Notes: generated by a model from the sequence alone, not told the origin. A DNA stretch of 52,097 bases from Anaerolineae bacterium (GCA_013360465.1 JABWBO010000064.1:1-52097); one strand, 5' to 3'. Shown: positions 16,543-26,726, numbered from the stretch's first letter. A program made the numbers and translations.

Positions 16543-17942
16543 GCGAACGCCGCGAAGGCGTACACGTCGGCGAAATTGGTCACCATCCCCACCGAGATGC
16601 GCATCGCCCCCAGCACCCGCTCCATGACCGCCATCAGGTCGGGCAGCGTCATGCGCTGATCGGCGGCGAGCGCCGTCTCGATCTCCGCCTCTGTCAAGCC
16701 CATCGCCGTCTCACCTGCCCCAGGGTTGCAGAAACAGCCGGATCGCAGCGAGATGTGATGCCCGTTCGCCCGCGCTTCCACCCGCCGGTAATCCAGGATC
16801 ACCCCGTCGGGGTCGCAGAAGTTGAAGGCAATCGTCCCGCCCCGCCCCTCGACGCTGATCGGTCCATAGATGACCGCCGCCGGCGCGCCATTGCTGTGCC
16901 GCAGCCCCGCCAGCTGATCCAGCAGCCAGCCGGTCAGGCAGACGACGCGCTCGTGAATCAGGCGCACGTTGACGGCTTCCAGGTGCTTCAGCCCGATCTC
17001 GACGGCGGGCAGGTTGAGATAGTTGATCGTCCCATCCTCGAACCCCTCCGATCCGTCATGGAGATAGTGCTTGTTGGGCGCGACGGTGGCGAGCGTGATC
17101 GTGCCGCCGGCGAACCAGGGGCGGCGCAGCCGGGCGATGGCGTCGCGCCGGGCGATCAACGCCCCGACGCCGGTTGGATAGCCGAACATCTTGTAAAAGC
17201 TGAGCGAGACGAAATCGGGCTGCACGGCGCTCAGGTCGAGCGGGTTGGAGGGCGCGAAGGCGGCAGCGTCGAGCAGCACATCCCAACCGAGCGCCTTCGC
17301 CTTTGCCACCCAACCCAGATCATGCTGCACGCCGGAGAAATTGGACTGCGCCGGATAGGCGAAGAGATGCGGGTGCGCCGGGTCAAGCGCCGCCAGATTT
17401 GCCTCTAAACGGGCGGCGTCCAGGCGCAGATCGGGCGGGATAACCGACGTGTAGACCACCTCCGCACCGTGATGGGCGGCGAATTCGCGGATGCCGTTGA
17501 CGCTGTTGTGGTTATCGTAGGTGAGCAGATACTTGCCGCCCGGCTCGAACGGGTAAGATTCGCCGACCAGCTTGAGCGCCCCGCTGGCGTTGGCGGTGAA
17601 GACGACTACGTAGTCGGCAGGATCGGCGTTGAAGTAGCGCAGGACGTAGGCGCGGGCGCGCTCGTCGAGCTGTGTCGCCGCCTGCGAGGTCGGGTTGCTG
17701 CTGTGCGGGTTGCCATAAACGCCGCCCGCCAGCAGGCGCATGTGCTGTTCGACCTGTGACATAGCATACAGCCCGCCGCCGGTGTAATCCAGGTAGATTT
17801 CGCCCAGTTCATCCAGGCGTTGATACTCGCGGGCGCGCAGTTCGTCCAGGGCGGCGGTGGCGGCATAGGCGGGATGAGCCTGGCGGAAACAGGCGTATTC
17901 TTCGTCCAGGCTGGCGAGGGGGTTTTCACGCATCGGCGTCAT
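16506..17942 (-). CDS. Class V aminotransferase, molybdenum cofactor sulfurase-like
   Basis: A 478-residue PLP enzyme of the cysteine desulfurase superfamily. The N-terminal signature IYLDYTGGGLY, then GNPHSSNPTSQA, VVVFTANASGALKLVGESYP and SFYKMFGYPTGVGALIARRD with the PLP lysine, follow the order seen in the NifS-like domain of eukaryotic Moco sulfurase. SLRSGCFCNPGAGE contains the candidate sulfur-carrying cysteine. The MOSC domain of full Moco sulfurases is absent. Start 17942 was chosen because GAGG sits 8-9 nt upstream. The 3' end overlaps one copy of the 39-bp repeat. The physiological sulfur acceptor is unknown. Confidence 0.82.
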   Translation of the reverse strand: MTPMRENPLASLDEEYACFRQAHPAYAATAALDELRAREYQRLDELGEIYLDYTGGGLYAMSQVEQHMRLLAGGVYGNPHSSNPTSQAATQLDERARAYVLRYFNADPADYVVVFTANASGALKLVGESYPFEPGGKYLLTYDNHNSVNGIREFAAHHGAEVVYTSVIPPDLRLDAARLEANLAALDPAHPHLFAYPAQSNFSGVQHDLGWVAKAKALGWDVLLDAAAFAPSNPLDLSAVQPDFVSLSFYKMFGYPTGVGALIARRDAIARLRRPWFAGGTITLATVAPNKHYLHDGSEGFEDGTINYLNLPAVEIGLKHLEAVNVRLIHERVVCLTGWLLDQLAGLRHSNGAPAAVIYGPISVEGRGGTIAFNFCDPDGVILDYRRVEARANGHHISLRSGCFCNPGAGETAMGLTEAEIETALAADQRMTLPDLMAVMERVLGAMRISVGMVTNFADVYAFAAFAREFLDTPAGEV

Positions 17943-18053
17943 CGGGCTGTCCTCAAGGCAATTGTACATCCTCCATTGTAACAAAGGCGCGCGTCCGACG
18001 CCTGCCTGCTGCACCGCAGCGCATGGGGGAGAGTCTGCCGCGAGCAGATGCGC

Positions 18054-18059
18054 TATAAT
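18054..18059 (+). promoter_or_regulatory. -10 box (TATAAT) of the epimerase gene
   Basis: A perfect TATAAT 41 bp before the ATG at 18095. The -35 region is weak. Confidence 0.5.
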
Positions 18060-18061
18060 GA

Positions 18062-19039
<978 letters not shown>

Positions 19040-19073
19040 AGGTGCAGCGTTTCAGCGAAAGGAGGGTGTGAAC

Positions 19074-19682
19074 ATGGCGCTTCCTCACAACAGACGGTAT
19101 ACACCGGATGAGTATCTCGCGCAGGATCGCGCTTCGGAGTTCAAGCACGAGTACCTCGACGGCGAGATCACCATGATGGCGGGCGCAAAGCCAGCGCACA
19201 GTTTGATCGCCATGAATGCCGGCACAAGCCTGAACAACCGCATTGGCGACCGTGACTGCATCGTCTACGGCAGCGATCTGCGGGTGTCGGTGAGGCACGC
19301 CGGGCTGTATGCCTATCCCGATCTGACCGTCGTCTGCGGACCGCCGCTCTACGACGAGTGCGGCGAGACGCTGCTCAACCCGACGCTGATCGTCGAGGTC
19401 CTCTCGCCGACCACCGAGACTTACGACCGGGGCGAGAAGTTCCGCCGCTACCAGCAGTTGGAAAGCCTTCAGGAATATGTGCTGATCGACCAGGGACGTC
19501 CGGTGATCGAGGTCTTCACCCGCCAGCCGGGCGGGAAATGGCTGTACGTCGCCGCCATCGGCTTGGAGACATTGGTGACGCTGGAATCGGTCGGCTGCAC
19601 GCTGGCGCTCGCCGATGTCTACCGGCGGGTGACATTTGCCGAAGATGCGGCACAATCGGACGCTGCGCAGGATCAGCATTGA
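19074..19682 (+). CDS. Uma2 family putative endonuclease
   Basis: A 202-residue Uma2/DUF820 protein of common length. YTPDEYLAQDRASEFKHEYL, then DGEITMMAGAKPAHSLIAMN, AYPDLTVVCGP with the metal-binding Asp, and NPTLIVEVLSPTTETYDRGE with the catalytic Glu are all standard. YRRYQQLESLQEYVLID-type spacing follows. The start is fixed by a strong GGAGG before 19074. It lies 34 bp after the epimerase gene and 14 bp before the Gfo/Idh/MocA gene, so the three may share a transcript, although Uma2 genes usually have no functional link with neighbours. Confidence 0.9.
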   Translation: MALPHNRRYTPDEYLAQDRASEFKHEYLDGEITMMAGAKPAHSLIAMNAGTSLNNRIGDRDCIVYGSDLRVSVRHAGLYAYPDLTVVCGPPLYDECGETLLNPTLIVEVLSPTTETYDRGEKFRRYQQLESLQEYVLIDQGRPVIEVFTRQPGGKWLYVAAIGLETLVTLESVGCTLALADVYRRVTFAEDAAQSDAAQDQH

Positions 19683-19696
19683 GGGAGAACTCACAC

Positions 19697-20680
19697 ATGG
19701 CAGAGGTCACACGCTGGGGCATCCTAGGGACCGGCTTCATCGCCCACCAGTTCGCGCGGGGGCTGGCGGCGGCGGACGGCGTGAAGCTGGTCGCGGTCGG
19801 GTCGCGGACGGCGAAAGCCGCCGAAGCGTTCGGCGAAGAATTCAACGTCCCGCGCCGCCACGCCGGCTATGCGGCGCTGGCGGAGGACCCGGAGGTTGAT
19901 GCCATCTACGTTTCGACGCCGCACCCGTTCCACAAATCCAACACCCTGCTCTGCCTGCGAGCCGGCAAGGCGGTGCTGTGCGAGAAGCCGTTCGCCATCA
20001 ACCGGCGGGAAGCCGAGGCGATGATCGCTTTCGCCCGCGAAAAGCAGGTCTTCCTGATGGAGGCGATGTGGACGCGCTTCACGCCGATCATGGGTAAGGT
20101 GCGCGATCTGCTCCGCGACGGAGCCATCGGCAGCGTGCGCATGATCAGCGCCGATTTCGGCTTCCGCACCGACTTCAACCCGAAAAGCCGCCTGTTCGAC
20201 CTGGACCTGGGCGGCGGCGCGCTCCTCGACGTGGGCGTCTACCCGGTGTCGCTGGCGTCGATGATCCTGGGCGAGCCGGCGAACATCGTCTCGACGGCGC
20301 AGCGCGGCGCGACCGGCTCCGACGAACAGAACGCCATGCTGTTCAGCTATCCCGGCGGCGAGATCGCCATCCTCTACAGCGCTACGCGCACCAGGACCCC
20401 CTGGGAGGCGACGATCATGGGGACGGAGGGCAGCCTCCGCATCCACGCCGACTGGTGGCGTCCGCATACGCTGACGGTGAAGCGCGACGGCGCGCCGGAA
20501 GAGACGATCCACCTGCCGTTCAAGGGCAACGGCTACGAATACGAGGCGGAGGAAGTGGGGCGCTGTCTGCGCGCCGGGCTGCTGGAAAGTCCGCTGCTGA
20601 ACCACGCCGAGACGCTCGCCATCATGGGCGCGATGGACACGGTGCGCCGGCAGTGGGGGCTGGTCTACCCGACGGAATGA
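19697..20680 (+). CDS. Gfo/Idh/MocA family oxidoreductase
   Basis: A 327-residue NAD(P)-dependent dehydrogenase. The N-terminal Rossmann fold begins WGILGTGFIAHQFARGL, the EKP motif is VLCEKPFAINRREAEAM with the catalytic Lys, and VFLMEAMWTRFTPIM is the marker of the dimeric dihydrodiol dehydrogenase/D-xylose dehydrogenase branch. GGALLDVGVYPVSLASMIL completes the substrate pocket. A long in-frame extension upstream is a shadow of the Uma2 gene; GGGAG before the ATG at 19697 fixes the start. It probably oxidises a sugar or cyclic diol, and the substrate is unknown. Confidence 0.9.
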   Translation: MAEVTRWGILGTGFIAHQFARGLAAADGVKLVAVGSRTAKAAEAFGEEFNVPRRHAGYAALAEDPEVDAIYVSTPHPFHKSNTLLCLRAGKAVLCEKPFAINRREAEAMIAFAREKQVFLMEAMWTRFTPIMGKVRDLLRDGAIGSVRMISADFGFRTDFNPKSRLFDLDLGGGALLDVGVYPVSLASMILGEPANIVSTAQRGATGSDEQNAMLFSYPGGEIAILYSATRTRTPWEATIMGTEGSLRIHADWWRPHTLTVKRDGAPEETIHLPFKGNGYEYEAEEVGRCLRAGLLESPLLNHAETLAIMGAMDTVRRQWGLVYPTE

Positions 20681-20704
20681 AACGGAATCTCGAAGCGAAT
20701 CCGC

Positions 20705-20745
20705 AAGCGGGAGAGCCGCCGGCTCGCCCGTTGAAAAGAGGCGAC
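20705..20745. repeat. Type B palindromic repeat between convergent genes
   Basis: GAGCCGCCGGCTCGCCCGTTGAAAAG is the reverse complement of the unit at about 983-1018. GAGCC/GGCTC gives a short stem that could serve as a two-way terminator between the oxidoreductase and the SGNH hydrolase. Confidence 0.6.
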
Positions 20746-20754
20746 ACCTTATCT

Positions 20755-21879
20755 TCAAGATAGGAGCTGTTCCACGAAGGGCAGGATCGCCTCGGCGGCG
20801 AGGGCGTGCCCTGCCGGCGTCCAGTGTCCATCGCAGGCGTAGCGGACCAGCATCCCGCCCTGTTCGGCGCTCTGGAAGACGGGCAGCAGGCTGAGATGGT
20901 CAATGCCGCGCGCCGTCAGCCCCGCCGCGATTTCGGCGTGGACGGCGGCGCGTTCGCTTTCCGCCAGCAGGCTCTGATCGATGACCACGCCGAAGCGCGC
21001 CCCGTCTGCCTCGACCGCGTCGCGCAGCGCCGTCAGTTGGGCGAAGGTCCAGGTCCAGCTTTCGGCGCGCGCCGCCTCATATTCCGGTCCGATCAGGCTG
21101 ACCGGCGGCTGAAACTGCCGGGCGCGCAGCGACAGCAGGCGGTACAGCCGTGACCATTCGAGTAGGAAACGGTGCAGCGGCGGCATTGGCGCGGCGCGCG
21201 GCGGTTCGGCGACCAGCACGCCGGTCTCATCCGGGCGAAAATACGGTCGGGTGTACACCCAGTCGATGGACATCGCTGCGAAAGCGGGGTGGTTGTCGGC
21301 GAAATCGTTGTGCGGCGTGAACAGCAGCAGCACCACGTCCGGCGCATAGCGTCTGCCCCCCCCCTCGTAGAACAGCATCTCCTGCGCCGTGCCATAGCCG
21401 GCGAACCCGAAGCCAATCACTTCTGTGACCCCCTCTGGGACCCCTCCCGCGCCCGCTCGCGCCGACAGCAGGCTTTCTAAGCGGCGGAAGAACAGCGCCT
21501 CGGTCGGGACTTCCAGCGCGGCGACCAGCGAGTCGCCCAGGACGAGGACGCGCGGCGTTCCCGCCGGTTTCTCGACGACGTGTTCGACATCGTGCGCGCC
21601 CTGGCTGTTCATCGCCACCTGATTGGTGAATTCGCGCGGGCAGCCGGCGTTGAACCAGGCACCGGCGGCGTTCGGCTGGTAGCGCCAGCCCAGCGCATCG
21701 TCGGGGATGGCGAAGCTGTCCGGGTAGAGGGGAATCTGCCGCACCAGCACCTCCAGCGCGCCGAAGGTCGCCAGCAGGGTCAGCAGGATCACCAGCAGCA
21801 GACGGCGCGCCCGGCGGAATGCCCGCTGCGGCGATGCAGGGTGGGCTGCGCCGCCTGCTTTCCGATCCGCTTCAGGCAT
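20755..21879 (-). CDS. Membrane-anchored SGNH/GDSL-like hydrolase
   Basis: A 374-residue protein with one N-terminal membrane segment at about 26-45 (RLLLVILLTLLATFGALEVL). The SGNH fold follows: block I VLVLGDSLVAALEV with the nucleophile Ser, a Gly in GFGFAGYGTAQEML, an Asn block LLLFTPHNDFADN, and block V YACDGHWTPAGH with the catalytic Asp and His. The fold is used by AlgX/DltD-like O-acetyltransferases and by esterases acting at the cell surface. Its ATG overlaps the cyclase stop in ATGCCTGA, so translation is coupled to that signalling gene. The substrate is unknown. Confidence 0.82.
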   Translation of the reverse strand: MPEADRKAGGAAHPASPQRAFRRARRLLLVILLTLLATFGALEVLVRQIPLYPDSFAIPDDALGWRYQPNAAGAWFNAGCPREFTNQVAMNSQGAHDVEHVVEKPAGTPRVLVLGDSLVAALEVPTEALFFRRLESLLSARAGAGGVPEGVTEVIGFGFAGYGTAQEMLFYEGGGRRYAPDVVLLLFTPHNDFADNHPAFAAMSIDWVYTRPYFRPDETGVLVAEPPRAAPMPPLHRFLLEWSRLYRLLSLRARQFQPPVSLIGPEYEAARAESWTWTFAQLTALRDAVEADGARFGVVIDQSLLAESERAAVHAEIAAGLTARGIDHLSLLPVFQSAEQGGMLVRYACDGHWTPAGHALAAEAILPFVEQLLS

Positions 21880-23437
21880 CGGGCGGCGTCCCGGCGACCT
21901 CGTGGGCGCGCGCCGGGGCGACTCGCCCGCGAATCTTCAGCTCGCCCAGCGATTTCGCCGTCACCGCCGGGGGCAGGTCTGCCGCCACTGCGTCATCGAC
22001 CAGGATTTGCCCGGCGCGGGCGGCTTCGGTCAGCCGGCGCGCCACGTTGACCACATCGCCGATGGCGGTGTAGTTGACGGCGCTCTCTGTGCCCACGTAG
22101 CCGACGATGGCTTCGCCCGCGCCGATGCCCACCCCGAACAGGATCTGCTCGCCGCGCTCAGCATTCATCTGCTGAATGGCAATTTGCAGCATCAGGGCGG
22201 CGTTGACCGCCGAATGGGTGGGCAACGGCTGGGAATCCGGGGCGTTGAAGATCGCCATCAAGCCGTCGCCCATGTATTTGTCGATGGTTCCGCCGTAGGA
22301 CAGGATGACGTTGGCTGCCAGGCTCAGGTAGGCGTTCAGGACTTCCAGCAGCGCCTGTGGGCTGAGCCGCTCCGCCAGGGTGGTATAGCCGCGCATATCG
22401 GCGAACAGCACGGTGATCTCGCGGCTTTCGCCGCCGGGGCGCGCCGTCTCCGGCTGAGCGACGACTCGTTCCACGACGCCGGGCGAGACGAAGCGACCGA
22501 AGGTGTTGACGATCTGCGTCTTCTCGCGCTCGGTGTTTTCGCGCAGCTGCTGGTAAAGGCGGGAATTCTCGATGGCGATGGCGGCGTAGTCGGAAAGGGC
22601 GCTCAACAGCGCGCAGTGGTGTTCGCTGAACGCCGCCGACCCGCTGCTCTGGTTGGTCACTTCCAGCACGCCGATCACCGTCTCATGCAGGATCAGCGGC
22701 GCAGCAGCGGCGGGCGACGCTCCGCGTTCGCCGCTGTTGGGCGGGTAGACCAGCGGCTTACGTTCGCTGACCACCTGCATGGCGAAAGCGTCTTTGACCG
22801 GGGTCTGCGCCGCCGTCGCCCGCCCTGCGCCGCGCTTGCGCAGCGCCCGGCAGATCAGCCCCCCGTCTTCGACCAGATGCAGCGCCCCTTCTTCGGCATC
22901 GGCGATCTTGATCGCCGCTTCGACGATGCGCGGCAGCAGTTGATCCAGGTCCAGCAGGCTGGTCACGCTCTTGCCGATGCTGTACAGGATGTTCAGCTCG
23001 TTCAGGCTGCGCTGAAGCTGCCGGTTCGACTGGATCAGTCGTTCGGTCAGCGCCTCTTTTTCGCGGCGCAGCCGCACATCGCCCAGGCTGCGCTCAATCG
23101 CCATCAGCATCTCTTCGACGGAAAACGGCTTCTTGACGTAATCCTTGACGCCCAGCCGGTAGACCTCGACGGCGATCTCTTCCGACCCGTAAAACGTCAT
23201 CAGGATGACCGGGATATCCAGGTTCTGCTGCGCGAGCGCCTGCAGGACCTCCACGCCGGTCATGCGCGGCATCTGAAGATCGAGCAGAATCAGGTCCGGC
23301 TTGTGCTTGACCGCCAGTTCCAGACCTTCGCGCCCGTCTTTGGCGGTCAGGTAGTCATAGCCGTTGGGTTTCAGGATGTAATCGGCGATGAAGTCCCGAC
23401 TTTCGCGCCCATCATCCACGATCAGGATGCGTTCCAC
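21872..23437 (-). CDS. Response regulator with GAF and class III nucleotide cyclase domains
   Basis: A 521-residue cytoplasmic signalling protein. Residues 1-120 are a receiver domain (LIVDDGRES, DLILLDLQMPRMTG with D53, VKKPFS). A coiled coil at about 120-150 leads to a GAF domain at about 150-295 (DYAAIAIENSRLYQQLREN end). The cyclase domain spans about 330-510, with metal-binding VLFADMRGYT, DKYMGDGLMAIF, the turn FGVGIGAGEAIVGYVG, and NYTAIGDVVNVARRL. It therefore probably makes cAMP in response to phosphorylation and a GAF ligand. The start is a GTG with AGAGG upstream. It overlaps the SGNH hydrolase gene by 8 bp. Confidence 0.92.
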   Translation of the reverse strand: MERILIVDDGRESRDFIADYILKPNGYDYLTAKDGREGLELAVKHKPDLILLDLQMPRMTGVEVLQALAQQNLDIPVILMTFYGSEEIAVEVYRLGVKDYVKKPFSVEEMLMAIERSLGDVRLRREKEALTERLIQSNRQLQRSLNELNILYSIGKSVTSLLDLDQLLPRIVEAAIKIADAEEGALHLVEDGGLICRALRKRGAGRATAAQTPVKDAFAMQVVSERKPLVYPPNSGERGASPAAAAPLILHETVIGVLEVTNQSSGSAAFSEHHCALLSALSDYAAIAIENSRLYQQLRENTEREKTQIVNTFGRFVSPGVVERVVAQPETARPGGESREITVLFADMRGYTTLAERLSPQALLEVLNAYLSLAANVILSYGGTIDKYMGDGLMAIFNAPDSQPLPTHSAVNAALMLQIAIQQMNAERGEQILFGVGIGAGEAIVGYVGTESAVNYTAIGDVVNVARRLTEAARAGQILVDDAVAADLPPAVTAKSLGELKIRGRVAPARAHEVAGTPPDA

Positions 23438-23610
23438 GTTGCTCTACCTCTGCCCTTGATCTGCTGGTGCAAGGACCCGCCCGTGCATAACCACATCCTG
23501 AAGTATAGTACATCGTCGGCGGATGCGCTCCCGAACATCTGAGCGACTCAAATCATCCTGTGCTGAACCCTCATTTTCGAAGTCGCCCTGAAAGCCTCGA
23601 CGCACTATTC

Positions 23611-23800
23611 CTGAAGTCAGGCATATATCAGGCATATAATTGAGAGACTGTTTGCAAACTGCTCACCTCACCCCGTTTCGCTGCGCTCAACCGCCCCTCT
23701 CCAATTGGAGAGGGGCAGGAAACCGTCAGGTTTCCGGGGGGGTGAGATTGTGTGAAAATCGGCTTTTCAAACAGTCTCTGAAGTTAGGCATATAATTGAG
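23611..23800 (+). promoter_or_regulatory. Promoter segment duplicated on both sides of a miniature element
   Basis: GGCATATAATTG occurs at 23631-23642 and again in GAAGTTAGGCATATAATTG at 23780-23798. Each copy contains TATAAT. The left copy has an extra 11-bp tandem unit TCAGGCATATA. The right TATAAT at 23791-23796 is 77 bp upstream of the first subtilase gene. It looks like an ancestral promoter -10 region copied when the element between them was inserted. Confidence 0.55.
23643..23779. mobile_element. 137-bp MITE-like element, copy 1
   Basis: Perfect 12-bp terminal inverted repeats AGAGACTGTTTG and CAAACAGTCTCT bound a non-coding unit. Inside is the CCTCACCCC...GGGGTGAG palindrome with a CCCTCTCCAATTGGAGAGGG core and GGAAACC/GGTTTCC arms. 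An inverted near-copy lies at 29428-29561. No transposase is in the window. Confidence 0.8.
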
Positions 23801-23872
23801 GATGTTCGACGCCGCATTGAATCGCTGCCGCCCGGTTGAACCTGAAATTTCCATATTGAAGAGGATTGCCTC

Positions 23873-26611
23873 ATGACACTGCGTTTCGGCACACGCACCT
23901 GCTCTCTGCTGCTATTCATCGCCCTGGCAGCGCTGCTTTCGATCATGCCAGCGGCGGCGCAGGACACCGACAGCGGAGATACCGCGCGTTCGGAAGTGGT
24001 GACGGATGGACCTTATTACTATGCCAGCGGGGAGCGCGTCGCCGTCGGCGTTTCGACGGAACTCGTCGCCATCCGCCTCGCGCCCATCGCCGCTGTCGGC
24101 GCGCCGGCGGATGCCCTGGCGCGTCTGGAGTCGCTGGCGCAGGTCTTCCCGAATCTGGGCGATTCCGCTGCCGCCACTCAGCCGGCGCTTCTTGCCGGGT
24201 ACGACTTCTACCTGGTCCCCCTGACAGGCGTGGCGACCGGCGATCAGGCGCTCGCCCTGGTTGAAGCGCTGCGCGGTTCCAGCGCGCTCGCGGCGTGGGT
24301 CAACCCGGTCTTCACCTATGATCAGGCGAAGCTGGTGCTGAACGACGAGATCATCGCCGGCTTCCCGGCAGGGACTCCGCAGAGCGTCGTGGACGCCTAC
24401 AACGCCGCCAACGGCGTCGAACAGGTGCGCGTCCTCTCGCCCGATGTCTACGTGCTGCGGGTGACCGCCGCCGCCGGGGTAGATGCCCTGGAGATGGCGA
24501 ACCGCTACGAAACCGGCGGGGTGGCAAGTTATGGTGAGCCGAACTTCGTGCAGCTGCTCCCGCCGCCGGACGGACGTTCGCGCGACGCCTTCGGACCGGG
24601 CGATGCGCGCCCGCCGCAGCCCGCCGCACCCGGCGGATCGGCATCTGCCGACGGTATCGGACCCCTGTTCGTGCCCAACGACACCTATGCGACCTGGAAC
24701 TGGCACATCAACAATACCGAGCAGACGCCGCACGCTTCGTACGTCGGGCTGACCAGCGACGCCGATATCGACGGTTACGAAGCCTGGGACATCACCCAGG
24801 GGTCGAACACCGTCATCATCGCCGTCCTGGACGACGGCATGCAGCTCGCCCACCCCGATCTGAACGACAAGGTGGTCTTCCCGCGCGATGTCGCCGTCAG
24901 CCCGAACGACGATGACCCGTCGCCCACCGACACCGCCGAGCAGCGCGCCGAAGATGCGCACGGCACGCACGCCGCCGGCGTCGCCGCCGCCGAGACCAAC
25001 AACGCTGCCGGCGCGATGGGCGTCTGCATCAACTGCAAGCTGATGCCGATTCGCATCGCCTACACCTCTGGCGGCAACTGGGTGGCGACCGATGCCAACA
25101 TCGCCACCGGCATTGACTGGGCGCGCACCCATGGCGCGCACGTCCTGAGCAACAGCTGGGGTGGCGGTTCGCCTTCGACCAGCGTCACCAACGCCTTCAA
25201 GAACGCCGTGATGAATGGGCGCGGCGGCTTGGGGTCGGTGGTGGTCATCGCCGCCGCCAACACCTATCAGGCGACCGTCGCTTATCCCGGCAGGCTGTCC
25301 AACATGCTGGGCGGCATCGTCACCGTCGGGGCGAGCAACTGGTGTGACACCATCAAACAGCCGGACCCGCCCGGCGACTGCTCCGGCGAATACTGGTGGG
25401 GCAATAACTGGGGCACAGAGGTCGTCGTCACCGCGCCGGGACACTCCATCACCTCCCCCGACCTGCTGGGCACGGACGGCTATTCGGGCAGCGGCGGGCC
25501 GATCCCCAGCGATGACTACACCCAGTTCAACGGGACGAGCAGCGCCACGCCGCTGACCGCCGGCATCGCCGGGCTGCTGGTCTCGCAGAACCCCGGCTGG
25601 ACCGCCGACCAGGTGCGCGACCGACTCGCCACCAGCACCGACCCGATCTACGCCGCCGGCTATGACATCGCCTCTGGGTGGGGGCGGGTGAACGCCCAGA
25701 AGGCGCTGAACAACACGACCACCAACAGCGGCACGCCCAACGATCACCTGAACAGCGCCCTGGTGATCAATACCGTACCCTTCACCACCACCCAGGCGGT
25801 CTCCGGCACGTTCATGGACCGCACCGATCCGCTGTTCGCCTGCCTGCCCGCCGACGAGATCGGCTCGAACAGCGTCTGGTTCAAGTTCGTCCCGCCGTAC
25901 AGCATGACGGCGACCATCGACACCATCGGCAGCAGCTACGACACCGTGCTGGGGGTCTACAACACAGCGCTCACCTCGCTGGCATGTAACGATCAGTTCA
26001 GCGGCAACCAGTCGCAGGTCTTGGTCGCGCTGACCGGCGGCACGACCTATTACATCCAGGTCGGCGACTGGACGTCGACCGGCGGAATGTATGGCACGAT
26101 GGGCAACAGCAGCCTGACTCTGAACATCACCACCGTCACCCCCGCGCCCGGCCCCAACCTGAGCGGCACGGTGGTCTTCCAGGGACGCCCGGCAGCGCCC
26201 AACCCGCTGCTGTCGGTCCCGCTGCACGTCATCATCAAGCCGACGGGCGGCGGCGCAGCCGTTTTCGACGGCATGGTGGCGTCTAACAACAGCGGCGTCT
26301 TCAGCCTGAACGTGCCGGCGGGCAATTACAACGTCTGGGTCAAAGGCGCGCACACGCTGGCGAACATGAGTACGATCAACCTCGCCGGCAACGTGGCGCA
26401 CAACTTCGGCACGCTGAAGGAGGGCGACGCCAACGACAACAACGTCGTCAACATCAGCGATTTCTCGCTGCTGGCGTCGGCGTTCGGCTCGTGGGTCGGA
26501 CAGCCGGGGTATAACGCGGCTGCCGACTTCAACGGCGACAGCATAGTCAACATCAGCGACTTCTCGATACTGGCGTCGAATTTCGCGCAGAGCGGCGCGC
26601 CCGCGCCATGA
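23873..26611 (+). CDS. Secreted subtilase (S8) with dockerin-like C-terminus
   Basis: A 912-residue exported protease. Residues 1-29 are a signal peptide, about 30-250 a prodomain, and about 265-625 the S8 catalytic domain. The triad is complete: D320 in VIIAVLDDGMQLAHPDL, H363 in EDAHGTHAAG and S556 in NGTSSATPLTAG, with an oxyanion Asn in IAAANTYQ. A pre-peptidase C-terminal-like domain follows (VWFKFVPPYSMTATIDTIG), then a carboxypeptidase-regulatory-like sandwich, and finally two dockerin-type calcium loops (GDANDNNVVNISDFSLLAS and DFNGDSIVNISDFSILAS). No cohesin is seen nearby. A tandem paralogue lies 115 bp downstream. Confidence 0.94.
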   Translation: MTLRFGTRTCSLLLFIALAALLSIMPAAAQDTDSGDTARSEVVTDGPYYYASGERVAVGVSTELVAIRLAPIAAVGAPADALARLESLAQVFPNLGDSAAATQPALLAGYDFYLVPLTGVATGDQALALVEALRGSSALAAWVNPVFTYDQAKLVLNDEIIAGFPAGTPQSVVDAYNAANGVEQVRVLSPDVYVLRVTAAAGVDALEMANRYETGGVASYGEPNFVQLLPPPDGRSRDAFGPGDARPPQPAAPGGSASADGIGPLFVPNDTYATWNWHINNTEQTPHASYVGLTSDADIDGYEAWDITQGSNTVIIAVLDDGMQLAHPDLNDKVVFPRDVAVSPNDDDPSPTDTAEQRAEDAHGTHAAGVAAAETNNAAGAMGVCINCKLMPIRIAYTSGGNWVATDANIATGIDWARTHGAHVLSNSWGGGSPSTSVTNAFKNAVMNGRGGLGSVVVIAAANTYQATVAYPGRLSNMLGGIVTVGASNWCDTIKQPDPPGDCSGEYWWGNNWGTEVVVTAPGHSITSPDLLGTDGYSGSGGPIPSDDYTQFNGTSSATPLTAGIAGLLVSQNPGWTADQVRDRLATSTDPIYAAGYDIASGWGRVNAQKALNNTTTNSGTPNDHLNSALVINTVPFTTTQAVSGTFMDRTDPLFACLPADEIGSNSVWFKFVPPYSMTATIDTIGSSYDTVLGVYNTALTSLACNDQFSGNQSQVLVALTGGTTYYIQVGDWTSTGGMYGTMGNSSLTLNITTVTPAPGPNLSGTVVFQGRPAAPNPLLSVPLHVIIKPTGGGAAVFDGMVASNNSGVFSLNVPAGNYNVWVKGAHTLANMSTINLAGNVAHNFGTLKEGDANDNNVVNISDFSLLASAFGSWVGQPGYNAAADFNGDSIVNISDFSILASNFAQSGAPAP

Positions 26612-26652
26612 GCGGCGGCATATCGACCATGATCTGATTCGGGTTTCACCAT

Positions 26653-26658
26653 TACAAT
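26653..26658 (+). promoter_or_regulatory. -10-like box (TACAAT) of the second subtilase
   Basis: TACAAT in ATTACAATGAGG lies 69 bp before the ATG at 26727, and GAGGAA is well placed before the start. The same ..TTACAATGAG context precedes the HEAT-protein gene at 30950. No clear -35 box. Confidence 0.4.
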
Positions 26659-26726
26659 GAGGGCGGGGCGGCGCAGGATGCCGCACCCGCTCTTTTTTCA
26701 GGACGTGATGGTTGAGGAACCGGCTC

